A DNA stretch of 64,000 nt from Brachyspira murdochii DSM 12563 (GCF_000092845.1 NC_014150.1:1574919-1638918), one strand, 5' to 3'; positions 18,324 to 27,534 are shown, counted from the stretch's first letter. A program made the numbers and translations. The notes: generated by a model not told the origin, from the sequence alone.

Positions 18324-18494
18324 TTTTTTAATTACAGTAATATTGTATTAATCAAAAATTAATATATAATTAAATTAATAAAATATAGGAGAAGCACTAT
18401 TAAAAACAATAAATACAACAATGAAGAAATAAATACTAAAACTGATGATGAGTTTGTAGAAGAAATTATCAATAATGAAAATAATAAAAATGAG

Positions 18495-19220
18495 GTGGAA
18501 AACGGCGTTATTTATGTTGTAGCAACACCTATAGGAAATATAGAAGATATTACTATAAGAGCATTGAAAATATTAAGAAATGTTGACTTTATATTAGCTG
18601 AAGATACAAGAGTTGCTATGAGGCTGCTTAACTTCTATAAAATAAAAAATAAAATGTTTTCATATCATAGCCATTCTTCTGAATACAGAATTAATGAATA
18701 TATTGATGAAATATTAGAAGGCAAATCCGCAGCCATCATAAGCGATGCAGGTACTCCTTGTATAAGCGATCCCGGTGTAAGCATTATAAAAATAGCTATT
18801 GAAAAAAATATTAAAATAGTACCTGTAGGCGGAATATCCGCTTTCACTTCCCTACTCTCTGTTTCCGGACTTTCTGGAAATACTCTATTTGTGGGCTTCC
18901 TTTCCAATAAATCTGGAAAAAGAAAAAACCAATTAAAAGACTTATATTTAAATCATAAAACTATAATTGTAATATATGAATCTGTTTACAGAGTTAAAGA
19001 ATGCCTTGAAGATATTGTTAACATATTCGGAGAAAAAACGGATATTGTTATCGGAAGAGAACTAACAAAACAATTTGAGCAAATTATAAGGGCAGAAGCT
19101 AAAAATATCCTTGATTTTTTTACAGATGGTAGTATACTAACTAAAGGTGAATTTTGCATTATCATTGATAATAGAAAATCTAAAGTATGCGAAGCTAATG
19201 CCGAAAATAATCTTATGTAA
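18495..19220 (+). CDS. rsmI: 16S rRNA (cytidine1402-2'-O)-methyltransferase
   Basis: 241 residues from the GTG at 18495. Seen: YVVATPIGNIEDITIRAL at the N-terminus, the AEDTR motif, FSYHSHSS, SDAGTPCISDPG and FVGFLSNKSGKRKNQL, all diagnostic of RsmI, a tetrapyrrole-methylase-fold enzyme acting on the decoding centre. The start is uncertain: the frame is open upstream to an ATT at 18399 that has a clear AGGAG at 18387-18391 seven bases before it, which would add 32 acidic, Asn-rich residues. The flgM-like gene follows after 10 bases. Confidence 0.92.
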   Translation: MENGVIYVVATPIGNIEDITIRALKILRNVDFILAEDTRVAMRLLNFYKIKNKMFSYHSHSSEYRINEYIDEILEGKSAAIISDAGTPCISDPGVSIIKIAIEKNIKIVPVGGISAFTSLLSVSGLSGNTLFVGFLSNKSGKRKNQLKDLYLNHKTIIVIYESVYRVKECLEDIVNIFGEKTDIVIGRELTKQFEQIIRAEAKNILDFFTDGSILTKGEFCIIIDNRKSKVCEANAENNLM

Positions 19221-19230
19221 GGAGTCAGTT

Positions 19231-19524
19231 ATGACAATTGATAAAATAGGCGGCACATCAAATATACAGCAAAAATCTAATATTAAATATAATGAAAAAG
19301 TTTCTAAAATGGGTTCAGATAGAATAGAAATTTCTAATGAATCTAGAATAGCTTTGCAAAATGAAAAACTTGTTAATATCATTAAAGAAGCTCCTGATGT
19401 AAGAGAAGAAAAAATAGCCGAAGCTAAAAAAAGACTTGAGTTATATATGCAAGATGGTGCCTTAAGAGAAGAAGTTTTGAACTCCCTTGCTAATTCTATT
19501 ATAGACTCTATGCCATTAGATTGA
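19231..19524 (+). CDS. flgM: FlgM-like anti-sigma-28 factor
   Basis: 97 residues from the ATG at 19231, which has AAGGAG upstream; a longer frame starting inside rsmI is rejected. Seen: MTIDKIGG N-terminus, a flexible Lys/Asn region with DRIEISNES, then helices APDVREEKIAEAKKRLE and LANSIIDSM, the order found in FlgM proteins where the C-terminal helices bind sigma-28. It would hold the flagellar late sigma factor inactive until hook completion. Same operon as rsmI. Confidence 0.8.
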   Translation: MTIDKIGGTSNIQQKSNIKYNEKVSKMGSDRIEISNESRIALQNEKLVNIIKEAPDVREEKIAEAKKRLELYMQDGALREEVLNSLANSIIDSMPLD

Positions 19525-19558
19525 TTTTGTAATAGCTTTAAAGAGAGATAACTCTTCT

Positions 19559-19593
19559 AAAAATAGTAAGTCAGAAAACTTACTATTTTTTTC
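19559..19593 (+). terminator. Terminator of the rsmI-flgM operon
   Basis: AATAGTAAGT / ACTTACTATT stem followed by seven T; on the other strand it also ends the LuxR gene region. Confidence 0.8.
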
Positions 19594-19639
19594 AAAGTAC
19601 TAGTTATCATAAGTAAATAAAATCTGAATATATTATTCT

Positions 19640-20602
19640 TCACTTTGTAAATTTGTTTACAAGCTCTACCCTATTCTTTACGCCGGATTTCTCATATATA
19701 TTTGCCACATGATTATTAACTGTATTTAAAGATATATCTAGTATTAATGATACTTCCTTATTGGTTTTACCATCAAGAAGATATGATAATATTTCACGTT
19801 CTCTTCTAGTTAAATTTACTGCGTTTTCTATGTCCTCAATATTTGAGCTTTTATTTGTTTCATTTATATCGTTATCATTTGATTTAGTATTTAAACTATT
19901 AAAAATATTCTTACTCTTTACTATACTTATAAAATACCAAGATAAATAACCAAGCATAACCAAATTCCACCATATGTAAAATAAAACTAAAGTTATATCC
20001 ATAGAGCCTATATCAGCAGCTTCTCTTCTATATACTATAAGCTGATAAATCAAAACAGGATATATTATAATAGTTATAATGCCCAATATTTTAACTATAA
20101 ACTTTATTGTTTTATCTTCTATTCTTTTATAATTAAGAACGCCTATTATAAATATTACTATTATAGAAACATAAAATATTATGCTGCTTATAATATATAT
20201 ATCAAATCTTGTAAGTATTCCCAATATGCTTAAAATAAAATGTGTTACCGAAACTATTATATAAATAATATTCTCTTTAAAAGTCCATTTTAAGTTTAAA
20301 AATCTATATAAAAAAGCTGGTATAAAATAAAGCATTAAAGACATAGCAACAGAAAAGCTGAAAAAATATAATGTATTAAATATATTTCCAGACATAAAGG
20401 AAGGTACCGTTAAAAAACTTAGTAGTTTAATAGCTCTTATAAAAAGAAGAAAAGCAAATGTAAATAAAAATACTATATAATATTTGAGCCAAGCTACCCT
20501 CTCTATTATATAATAAATAATAGAAAAAAGTATGGAAGAAAAACCTATTATAAATCCAAATAAATAGGCAAGTAATAGTCCGTATCCCAATATGTAATTC
20601 AT
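19640..20602 (-). CDS. Membrane-bound LuxR-family transcriptional regulator
   Basis: 320 residues. Seven to eight hydrophobic helices occupy about residues 5-225, then a short Asn/Asp-rich linker and a C-terminal LuxR/GerE helix-turn-helix: LTRREREILSYLLDGKTNKE, then DISLNTVNNHVANIYEK. Such membrane-tethered LuxR proteins sense a membrane or small-molecule signal. Its start overlaps the stop of the kinase-like gene by 4 bases (ATGA), so the pair is translationally coupled and probably a functional unit. Target genes unknown. Confidence 0.85.
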   Translation of the reverse strand: MNYILGYGLLLAYLFGFIIGFSSILFSIIYYIIERVAWLKYYIVFLFTFAFLLFIRAIKLLSFLTVPSFMSGNIFNTLYFFSFSVAMSLMLYFIPAFLYRFLNLKWTFKENIIYIIVSVTHFILSILGILTRFDIYIISSIIFYVSIIVIFIIGVLNYKRIEDKTIKFIVKILGIITIIIYPVLIYQLIVYRREAADIGSMDITLVLFYIWWNLVMLGYLSWYFISIVKSKNIFNSLNTKSNDNDINETNKSSNIEDIENAVNLTRREREILSYLLDGKTNKEVSLILDISLNTVNNHVANIYEKSGVKNRVELVNKFTK

Positions 20603-21372
20603 AATTTATTCTTAGCTGGAAAAACGATGTTGATCCTTTCCTTATTTTCTAAAGATTCCATCCATATATTTCCATAATGTTTTTTTATAATATTATAGGC
20701 AGTATAAAGATAAAGATTATTGAAATTCATGTTTTCATATGATATTAAAGGTGTTTTAAAAAGTTTTCTTTTTACATCTTCAGGTATTTTATCACATTCA
20801 AATGTTACAGATATATCTATGCATTCTTTGCTTAATTCTAATTTCTTTTCATCATGTTCGCTTATTCTATTAACACCATTCATAAGTAAGAAATCTTCAT
20901 CATCATCATAGTCAACCAAACTGAATGATATATTCAAAGTACTGTTTATCTTTATTATATTATATATAAAAGAAAAAATGTTTAAAAGGCTTCCTTTTAT
21001 TCTTGCCCTATCCATCATAACTGTACAGCTTTTTAATATATCATCATTTAATGTAAACTTAACTCTCTTTGATTTAAATAAATCAAGAATACTATCTAAA
21101 ACTTCATTAATTATATTATTTATATTTTCAAAATTCATGCTGAGCTCAAATGAACTTGAATTAATGTTATTAAAGTCATTAAGAGCTTCCATTGTTCTAT
21201 TTATTAAAAAAGACTGTCTTACTATTGTATTTCTTGATTCACTGCAATAATTATTAGCACATCTTTCTAAATCTATATATTTTAATATTATACTATTATA
21301 GTTCTGAACATCATAAATTAGATTTGATATTAATTCTTTTAATTTTTCATTCATATAAAAACTTTGCTTCAT
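20599..21372 (-). CDS. Histidine-kinase-like ATPase domain protein (degenerate)
   Basis: 257 residues from the ATG at 21372 (GTG at 21381 is possible). Seen: N-terminal helices, then MDRARIKGSLLNIFSFIYNII in the position of the N box and LYTAYNIIKKHYGNIWMES in the position of the G2/last-strand region of HATPase_c domains. The N-box Asn and the DxG box are not obvious, and no phosphorylatable H-box is clear, so activity is doubtful. No TM segment. Coupled to the LuxR gene, it may act as a cytoplasmic partner. Confidence 0.6.
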   Translation of the reverse strand: MKQSFYMNEKLKELISNLIYDVQNYNSIILKYIDLERCANNYCSESRNTIVRQSFLINRTMEALNDFNNINSSSFELSMNFENINNIINEVLDSILDLFKSKRVKFTLNDDILKSCTVMMDRARIKGSLLNIFSFIYNIIKINSTLNISFSLVDYDDDEDFLLMNGVNRISEHDEKKLELSKECIDISVTFECDKIPEDVKRKLFKTPLISYENMNFNNLYLYTAYNIIKKHYGNIWMESLENKERINIVFPAKNKL

Positions 21373-21439
21373 AACTATCACCGCTAATAAACATAATATC
21401 TATTTTTAATTATTATAACATAAAATAATTAAAAATGCT

Positions 21440-21930
21440 AATCAGTAATTTTTATTATCAATTATAAATTCAAATTTTGAATTCATATATAAAATTCATA
21501 TTATAAATTTTTTGTTTGAATTTTATAGTGAAATTTATACAGTATCTTTTATTTAAAATTATCAACATTATCAACAATTTATCAACATTAATTAAATAAT
21601 TGAATTCATAATTTTCATTTATTACAAATTCAAATTTTGAATTTATAATGTTTTTTAAGTATTATAATAATATTATATATATTAAATTTTTTAAAAATTT
21701 ATTATTATTATTAAGACGTTTATATGTTGATAACTTTTTGCATATAAGAAGAAAATTAAAAAATATGCTTTATATGATGTTGATAACTTTGTTTATATTA
21801 ACTAAAATATAATCAATGAAAAATAACAAATTTACCTGTAAAATTCAAATTTTTAATGGTTTATAAATTTGTCAGTAATGTTAATAGTTTTTTATTATTT
21901 ATTAACAATTTATTAACAAAAAGATTTATC
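21440..21930. other. oriC: Candidate replication origin: DnaA-box-like cluster in AT-rich DNA
   Basis: TTATCAACA occurs at 21559-21567, 21568-21576 and 21579-21587, and inverted as TGTTGATAA at 21725-21733 and 21778-21786. Two TTATTAACA variants follow at 21899 and 21910. Two identical AATTCAAA-T-TTTGAATT palindromes at 21467-21483 and 21627-21643 flank the triple box. DnaA boxes in other bacteria are TTATCCACA, one base different. The surrounding DNA is extremely AT-rich and gene-free, and parS-like sites lie 3-4 kb away. DnaA binding is inferred. Confidence 0.5.
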
Positions 21931-21939
21931 CCATCTTCA

Positions 21940-22105
21940 TTACTAATTTTTTAAACTTGCACTTTCGCGAAGCGTATCCGAGCTTGTCGAGGATATAAGG
22001 TTCTTTTGGCGAAGCCCGCCACTCTGTGTGCCGTAGGCAAGCGAAGGCGTGAAAAAGAACAATAAAAAAATAACAAACTATATCTGTTTAGTTATATACT
22101 AAAGA
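21940..22105. repeat. R2-family palindromic repeat
   Basis: Contains a GTTCTTTT / AAAAGAAC hairpin whose loop is filled by GC-rich segments (GCGAAGCCCGCCACTCTGTG), preceded by a GCGAAGCG / CGAGG stretch, and ends with the reversed CTAAACAGATATAGTTTGTT end sequence seen at 1891 and 59092. No ORF. The 22106-22244 stretch beyond it holds nothing recognisable besides the leader of the next gene. Confidence 0.55.
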
Positions 22106-22244
22106 TTTTAAAAAAACTCCCCCTACCCTACTGTTAAACTTATATTATTGATATTTAGAGTATTCTAATATATAATCAAACTCTATGATATTATAAATAC
22201 ATATAAAATAATTTTAATATAAAAATAATTAAGGATTAATGGTT

Positions 22245-22985
22245 ATGAATATTTTCACTTTTACAAAAAAAGGTTCTAATACAAAAATAAATACTGATAC
22301 TATTCTTTTCAATAGTGAGGCTGTATCAGGACACCCCATTCTTATTAATGAGCAGGAAAATTACTCTCATTTTATAAATAATATAAGCGGTACAGCTGTT
22401 TCACTTATAGCTGACGGACTTGGAGATACATTTGCTTCAAAGTTGGCTGTAGATGTTTATAATGAAAATTTTTTGGATTTGATTGAGCTAGTTGGAGAGC
22501 AGGAAGTATTTAACTGGATAGTTCATAACTTTGTAAAATTGGAGGTTGTAGCTTCTAGGGATTCAGCAGATGATAAAGAAAAATCTATGGCTGGAGCTTC
22601 TATTGCCGGTGTTTTATATCATAAGTTTGTAGGTGCTTTTGTTTTTAATGCAGGAGATTCTAAAGTTTTTGCTGTGAATAAAAACAGAGCTATTCAAGTG
22701 ACTAGAGATCATATAAACGGAAATGCTTTGGAAAATTGTGCTTGTGCAGGAGGCGGACATTATATTACTGTTGAAGGGGCTAGAAGAAATCAGAATTATA
22801 ATTATTTTATAGCTTCTAATTCTATGATTGAACTATTATCAAATAAATATAAAAATCATGAAGAAGCAGTTATTGATATAATGCTTTCTTCAAATACTGA
22901 AGATGCTTTAAATAAGATAAATAAAATTACTGAAAACTCTAAGGATAATGTTAGTGCTTTAGGATTATTTAATATATTTGAATAA
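22245..22985 (+). CDS. PP2C-like Ser/Thr protein phosphatase
   Basis: 246 residues from the ATG at 22245, placed 9 bases after AAGGA. Seen: the PPM pattern SLIADGLGDTFASKLAV (metal-binding DGxGD), MAGASIAGVLYHKFVGAFVFNAGDSKVFAV (GDS motif) and QVTRDHI; the C-terminal DN pair appears as KDNVSALGLF. It probably removes phosphate from Ser/Thr residues of cytoplasmic proteins. No kinase gene is adjacent, so its target is not known. Confidence 0.8.
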   Translation: MNIFTFTKKGSNTKINTDTILFNSEAVSGHPILINEQENYSHFINNISGTAVSLIADGLGDTFASKLAVDVYNENFLDLIELVGEQEVFNWIVHNFVKLEVVASRDSADDKEKSMAGASIAGVLYHKFVGAFVFNAGDSKVFAVNKNRAIQVTRDHINGNALENCACAGGGHYITVEGARRNQNYNYFIASNSMIELLSNKYKNHEEAVIDIMLSSNTEDALNKINKITENSKDNVSALGLFNIFE

Positions 22986-22989
22986 TTTT

Positions 22990-23110
22990 CAGTATATATT
23001 TAAAAAAGTACAGTTTGTTAAAGAATTAGTTTTTTAAATTTTTATGTTCTCATGGTTTTTCTTACCGGCTGTAAAAGTTGAATAAAAAACTGATAAACTT
23101 AAGAAGTTTC
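22990..23110. repeat. Fragment of R2-type repeat
   Basis: CAGTTTGTTAAAGAATTAG and a nearby GCTGTAAAAGTTGAATAAAAA resemble parts of the R2 ends seen near 59100 and 62650. No gene in the 200-base gap. Confidence 0.35.
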
Positions 23111-23188
23111 AGAATATATTAAATTAATTAAAAAAAATATAAAAAGTTTCGAGAATTTTTACATAAAATATATTTACGGACTTAATTT

Positions 23189-23677
23189 ATGAAAAAAGGT
23201 ACAGTAAGAACTATACCTATAATGTTTTTATTAAATATTATTACATGCGGCTGGTATTATATTTATTGGATATATCAGACTTCATCTGAGATAAAACGCT
23301 TTACTGAAAGAGAAGATTTAAATCCTGCATTAGAGGTAATATTAGGTATAGTTACTGGAGGACTTTATTTTAAGTATTGGTATTATAAATATGGAAAAAT
23401 TGTTTATAAAGAAATGCCTCTAAAAGTTGGTATGAATAATACTGAAGATAAAACAATTGTTCTTGTGCTTATTGATATTGCAGTTGCTGTTCTTTATTTC
23501 TTTAATATTTTCTTTAATGTTCTCATTTTGACATTAAAATTGATTAGCTCTCCTGCTAAAGCGGAAGATTTAGTTATGCTTTCTAGTATTATACCTACTG
23601 GTTTAATTTTTATAGTAAATATTTCTTCTCTTATGATGCAGGATAAACTTAATAATATTTGGGATAAAGTACAGTAA
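23189..23677 (+). CDS. DUF4234-like membrane protein
   Basis: 162 residues. Seen: RTIPIMFLLNIITCGWYYIYWIY at the N-terminus and a repeated IVTGGLYFKYWYYKYGK, the paired G-x-Y-x-x-Y-W motifs typical of the DUF4234 family, followed by two further hydrophobic helices near residues 90-125 and 130-150. Four TM segments in total. Function of the family is unknown. First of a run of small plus-strand genes. Confidence 0.7.
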   Translation: MKKGTVRTIPIMFLLNIITCGWYYIYWIYQTSSEIKRFTEREDLNPALEVILGIVTGGLYFKYWYYKYGKIVYKEMPLKVGMNNTEDKTIVLVLIDIAVAVLYFFNIFFNVLILTLKLISSPAKAEDLVMLSSIIPTGLIFIVNISSLMMQDKLNNIWDKVQ

Positions 23678-23740
23678 TTTTTTATTATTGCCTGTCTTAT
23701 TATAATTTAATATTATCAATAATTATTGGTTTTATTAATT

Positions 23741-23974
23741 ATGAAATATGATGATATTATAAAGAAGTTTCCATATTTGTTTGCAATATTAATTGGCATT
23801 TTATTTATTTTAGCTGCTGTTTTTAAATGGCGTTTTCTTTTAAACAATAACAGTTCAAATTTTATGATGAGTATATATGAGATGTTTGGAGAGATTGGGG
23901 TTAGAGTAGTTACATTTATTTTGGGTCTTGTAATAATAATATGCTCTATAATAATTTGGATAATAAGAAAATAA
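23741..23974 (+). CDS. Small two-TM membrane protein (Imm17-like?)
   Basis: 77 residues from the ATG at 23741. Seen: MKYDDIIKKFPYLFAILIGIL, a first helix, a short loop with KWRFLL, and a second helix ending IIIWIIRK. The layout (FPY, two helices, W-R/F-L after the first) recalls Imm17-type immunity proteins, but no toxin gene is beside it. It starts 63 bases after the DUF4234-like gene. Confidence 0.55.
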   Translation: MKYDDIIKKFPYLFAILIGILFILAAVFKWRFLLNNNSSNFMMSIYEMFGEIGVRVVTFILGLVIIICSIIIWIIRK

Positions 23975-23993
23975 TTTTTTATGATTTTTAATA

Positions 23994-24683
23994 ATGTATA
24001 TAGAAAAACATTTATTTGATGATATTAATTTCTTTCCTGATAGAATGAGAGTTTTGATACTAGGTACTTTTCCAGTGCCTAATTATTCTAATATAGAAAA
24101 ATTTGAAAAATTAAGCAGCAAAGAAAAAGAAAATGCTTGGTATTATGCAAGTAAGAGAAGCGAGTTTTGGAAGATAATATCATACAGTTTTGACATTGAT
24201 TATAATAATTTAATTTCATCAAAACAAAATAAAAAAAAACTTTTTGAAGAAAATAGGGTAGGTATAGCTGATGTTTTTTCAAAATGTAAAAGAAAAAATA
24301 AAGAGAGTGCCAGAGATACTGACTTAATAATACTTGAATACAATAATATATTAAGCGAAATAATAACAAATAAAGATTTGAAGATTATAATATTTACAAG
24401 CAGATTTACAGAGAATCATTTTTTTAAGATACTTAAGAGTAATAAAATAGATTATAATACAGAAGAGAGCAGGGGAGTTTATGATTATTACAATAATGGA
24501 ATAAATGATAAAGGTATTACACTCGGTATTATAAATGCTTTAAGAGAGCGTTATTTATATATTAGTAATTCTAAAAAAATAAAACTTGCAACTATTACAT
24601 TAAAAATAAGCCCTATAAAGGGTGTAAGTTTATATGATACAAAAAAAGAGCTTTATAAATATTATTTAACTAATAGTAAATAA
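23994..24683 (+). CDS. Uracil/mismatch DNA glycosylase-fold protein
   Basis: 229 residues. Seen: RVLILGTFPVP near residue 20, followed by WYYASKRSEFWKIISYSF, equivalent to the ILGSxPG and YYAHPRNRFW motifs of the Mug/hypoxanthine glycosylase group, and RVGIADVFSKCKRKNKES further on, matching the GI-D-x-x-x-x-x-R/K-S region. Members remove damaged bases. The later half is divergent and Asn/Lys-rich. It starts 20 bases after the small membrane protein gene. Confidence 0.65.
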   Translation: MYIEKHLFDDINFFPDRMRVLILGTFPVPNYSNIEKFEKLSSKEKENAWYYASKRSEFWKIISYSFDIDYNNLISSKQNKKKLFEENRVGIADVFSKCKRKNKESARDTDLIILEYNNILSEIITNKDLKIIIFTSRFTENHFFKILKSNKIDYNTEESRGVYDYYNNGINDKGITLGIINALRERYLYISNSKKIKLATITLKISPIKGVSLYDTKKELYKYYLTNSK

Positions 24684-24708
24684 ATTATGTATCATCATTA
24701 ATTTATTT

Positions 24709-24914
24709 TCACTCCCCTCCCTTTAAATTCTTTAATATTATCTGTTATTTATGTATAGTTATTCTCTCTTTGTTTTTACTGTTATTTAAGTACCCACCCA
24801 AGCGGGTTTTAAATTTATAATATTATAAAACGCACGTTCAATTAATTATTATTATCTAATTTTATTATGAATTCTAATTTTTATTATATATAAATGCTTC
24901 ATTCTGCGTGCGTT
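24709..24914. repeat. R1-family intergenic repeat, copy b (partial)
   Basis: CTCCCTTTAAATTCTTTA, then ACCCACCCAAGCGGG, and an ACGCACGTT...GCGTGCGTT pair: the same blocks as the left two-thirds of copy d at 34582, in the same orientation. The rest of the gap to 25077 has no recognised feature. Confidence 0.65.
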
Positions 24915-25077
24915 GAGAAAAGTGCTAAATTAGGCTATGTGTCAAGTATGTAAATATAGCATTGAAAAATAATATTTAATTTGTCTAAAAATAAATTGCA
25001 AAGCTATTAATAATTAATATATATCATTCCGAAATTTGATAATAGCTAAAATTCTATACTTTAAGGAAGAATTAAAT

Positions 25078-26184
25078 ATGCGTTATTTATGTTTTATTTT
25101 AATATTTTTGAATACGTTTTTTTCTCTATTTGCTCAAACTCCAAATACAGGCAGATTAGATCAATTATTAGATTATGCTAATACAGGTGATGTTAATGGT
25201 ATAAGAAGATTAATTTCTCAAGGTCCTATTTCTAATTTTATAAACTTTGGAGACAATCAGGGACATAATGCTTTAATAATCGCTTCTTCAAAAGGATATA
25301 AAGATGCTGTTCTTTTATTATTATCACAAAATGCAAATGTTAATCTAACCTGCATACATGGCAAAACAGCTTTAACTTATGCCGCAGATGCCGGATATGT
25401 AGATATAGTTTCTTATTTGCTTGCTAAGAATGCCGACCCTAATATAAAAATAAACGGCGGTACAACAGCACTATTACAGGCATCAGGAAAAGGATACTAT
25501 AGTATTGTAGAAATGATAGTTAATTCAAAAGCAGATTTGAGGGTAACAGGCACTTATAGAAGCGGAAATGATGATGGTATTAATTATAATATGACTCCTT
25601 TAATGGTAGCTGCTTTTAATAATCATGACTTAATAGTAAGATTATTATTAGATAAAGGAAGCGATATTAATTATATAAATGAATACGGAGCTAATGCTTT
25701 ATTTTATGCTATAGCCAGAGGAAATAATGAAGTTGCTAAAATATTATTAGAACGTGGTGCCGATGCCAATATTGCAGCTTCTTACGGTCCTTATGGTAAT
25801 ATAACGCCTCTTGCTTTGGCTTCTACATTAGGCTTAACAGATATTATTTCTTCTCTTTTGATAGGAAAATCAAATATCAACTTCAAAATGAGAGATGGAA
25901 GAACAGCTTTGATATGGGCATCAATTGCAGGAAAGAGTGATGCGGTTAATGCTTTGGTTATGAGTAAAGCTGATTTAAATATAGCTGATAATGACGGAAA
26001 AACAGCTTTGATGTTTGCTGCAGAAAATGGAGATTATGCTTCAGTAGAATATTTAATTAATGCAGGAGCGTATTTAAATACTTTGGATAAGTTTAATAAA
26101 ACAGCATTAATGTATGCTATGGAAAATGGCAATACAGAAGTTGTTGATTTACTAACTAGAGCAAGTTTAACTTATAATAGATAA
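25078..26184 (+). CDS. Secreted ankyrin-repeat protein
   Basis: 368 residues from the ATG at 25078 (AAGGAAG upstream). A signal peptide MRYLCFILIFLNTFFSLFA with likely cleavage after FAQ is followed by about ten ankyrin repeats from residue 27 to the end, each with the G-x-TALxxA...G....V..LL..gAd-N pattern (for example GKTALTYAADAGYVDIVSYL). Ankyrin proteins are numerous in Brachyspira; they bind other proteins. Periplasmic or exported location is inferred from the signal peptide. Monocistronic with a strong terminator. Confidence 0.9.
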   Translation: MRYLCFILIFLNTFFSLFAQTPNTGRLDQLLDYANTGDVNGIRRLISQGPISNFINFGDNQGHNALIIASSKGYKDAVLLLLSQNANVNLTCIHGKTALTYAADAGYVDIVSYLLAKNADPNIKINGGTTALLQASGKGYYSIVEMIVNSKADLRVTGTYRSGNDDGINYNMTPLMVAAFNNHDLIVRLLLDKGSDINYINEYGANALFYAIARGNNEVAKILLERGADANIAASYGPYGNITPLALASTLGLTDIISSLLIGKSNINFKMRDGRTALIWASIAGKSDAVNALVMSKADLNIADNDGKTALMFAAENGDYASVEYLINAGAYLNTLDKFNKTALMYAMENGNTEVVDLLTRASLTYNR

Positions 26185-26200
26185 TGCATATAAATATATT

Positions 26201-26236
26201 AAAAGGGATTGTATAATGAAATACATTCCCTTTTTT
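26201..26236 (+). terminator. Terminator between the ankyrin gene and rex
   Basis: AAAAGGGA...TCCCTTTT stem with T tail; serves both convergent genes. Confidence 0.75.
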
Positions 26237-26255
26237 ATTTTTTATTAAATTATTT

Positions 26256-26918
26256 TTACTGCTGTTTTTCAGATTTTTCTCTATGTCTCTTATGCGGAGC
26301 AGCTTCTTTAACATCGTTAATAAAGTAGAATAAAGATTCTATCTCATCAGCAATATTAACATCATTAATAATGCAGTCAGGTCTTTCCAAAAGTTTAATA
26401 GGTGCGAAGTTTAATACCCCTTTTATACCAGCATTACAAATAACATCAAACATTCTCTGAGCTTCCAAATCCGGTACAGTTAATATAGCTACTTCTATTT
26501 TATTATTGATAATGAAATCTTTTAATTCTTCTATAGGAAGTATTGGAGTAGGGGCTTCTCTGTTTATTTTTTCTGGGTTATGATCAAATGCTGCGATTAT
26601 TTTTATAGCTTCGCTTTCAAAACCTCTGTAATTAACTAATGCTTTTCCTATTTTACCATATCCTATTAAAATGATATTATGAGAAATTTGCTTCCCCAAT
26701 ATACTGTCAATTTGCTCAAGTAAATCATCTATATTATATCCGCCTTTTTTGTTCCCAGATATATTAAAAAGTGAGAAGTCTTTTCTCACTTGTACAGATG
26801 TAATGCCTATTGCGTCTCCTAAATTATTTGAATATGCTTTTATAAATCCGAAACTCTTCATACGTCTTAAAGCGTTTTTATATTTTAGTAGACGCATAAT
26901 TTGTGTTCTGCTAATCAT
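26256..26918 (-). CDS. rex: Redox-sensing transcriptional repressor Rex
   Basis: 220 residues. Seen: N-terminal winged helix with LGDAIGITSVQVRKDFSLF, then a Rossmann domain NIILIGYGKIGKALVNY binding NAD(H), IIAAFDHNPEK, and the C-terminal swap helix with IESLFYFIN. Rex senses the NADH/NAD ratio and represses fermentation genes when NADH is low. The three alcohol dehydrogenases in this window are natural candidates for its regulon, although no clear TTGTGAA-type operator was found by eye. AAGGA precedes the ATG. Confidence 0.93.
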   Translation of the reverse strand: MISRTQIMRLLKYKNALRRMKSFGFIKAYSNNLGDAIGITSVQVRKDFSLFNISGNKKGGYNIDDLLEQIDSILGKQISHNIILIGYGKIGKALVNYRGFESEAIKIIAAFDHNPEKINREAPTPILPIEELKDFIINNKIEVAILTVPDLEAQRMFDVICNAGIKGVLNFAPIKLLERPDCIINDVNIADEIESLFYFINDVKEAAPHKRHREKSEKQQ

Positions 26919-27303
26919 AATATGTCCTTAAAATAATTTTTATATTGATAAATATTTAATATTGTTTAATTATAACATAATAAAGTTATCTGTCAATAAA
27001 TATTATAGTGAAATCTATTTTTTATGGTAAAAATAAAATATAAATATCAGAACATTAACTACTGTTTTTTTGGGAGATTATTATTATATGCAATAATATT
27101 TATAATATAAATATTATCAAATTTGATTAAATTAAATTAAATATTATTTTATTTATAAGTATTATTATTTACTAATAATATTTACTATATATTGTTTTTT
27201 AAATTTATTGTTATATACGTATCTTTAATTAAATGTTAATAATAGCAGATATAAACAATAAATAGATATATAATAATTTAAATTATAAACAGTGAGGATA
27301 ATA

Positions 27304-27442
27304 ATGAATAATAAATTCAGAATGAATATATGTTTATCTTCTGATGATAATTATGCTAAATATATTTTAACAGTAATGATTTCTATGCAAAAAATAGTTT
27401 GGAAGATGAGGAAATAGTATTTCATTTATTAATAAAAAATTA
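27304..27442 (+). pseudogene. Remnant of a family 8 glycosyltransferase gene
   Basis: From ATG at 27304 the frame reads KFRMNICLSSDDNYAKYILT, the start of GT8 enzymes (xCxxSDxNY), then a one-base shift after ISMQK; in the next frame the similarity continues NSLEDEEIVFHLLIKN and stops at 27442. Everything after about 46 codons is missing. The rest of the 26919-27534 gap has no gene. Confidence 0.65.
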
Positions 27443-27534
27443 AGATATAAATTTGGAAGTAAATTTTTTTAAGAGGATTATGGTAAAAAATATATTATTA
27501 TTGTATAATGAATTAAAAGGTTAGGGAGTATATC

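Larger units (their letters stand above)
17485..18398. other. Gene-free region with three parS-like sites and repeat fragments
   Basis: No ORF is supported in these 900 bases. They hold parS-like palindromes at 17602, 18249 and 18308, and fragments of repeat family R2, including CTTGCAC-type and CGGCTTCGCC hairpin pieces around 17935-18060. The main gene direction changes here: mostly minus to the left, plus for rsmI and flgM to the right. Confidence 0.6.
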
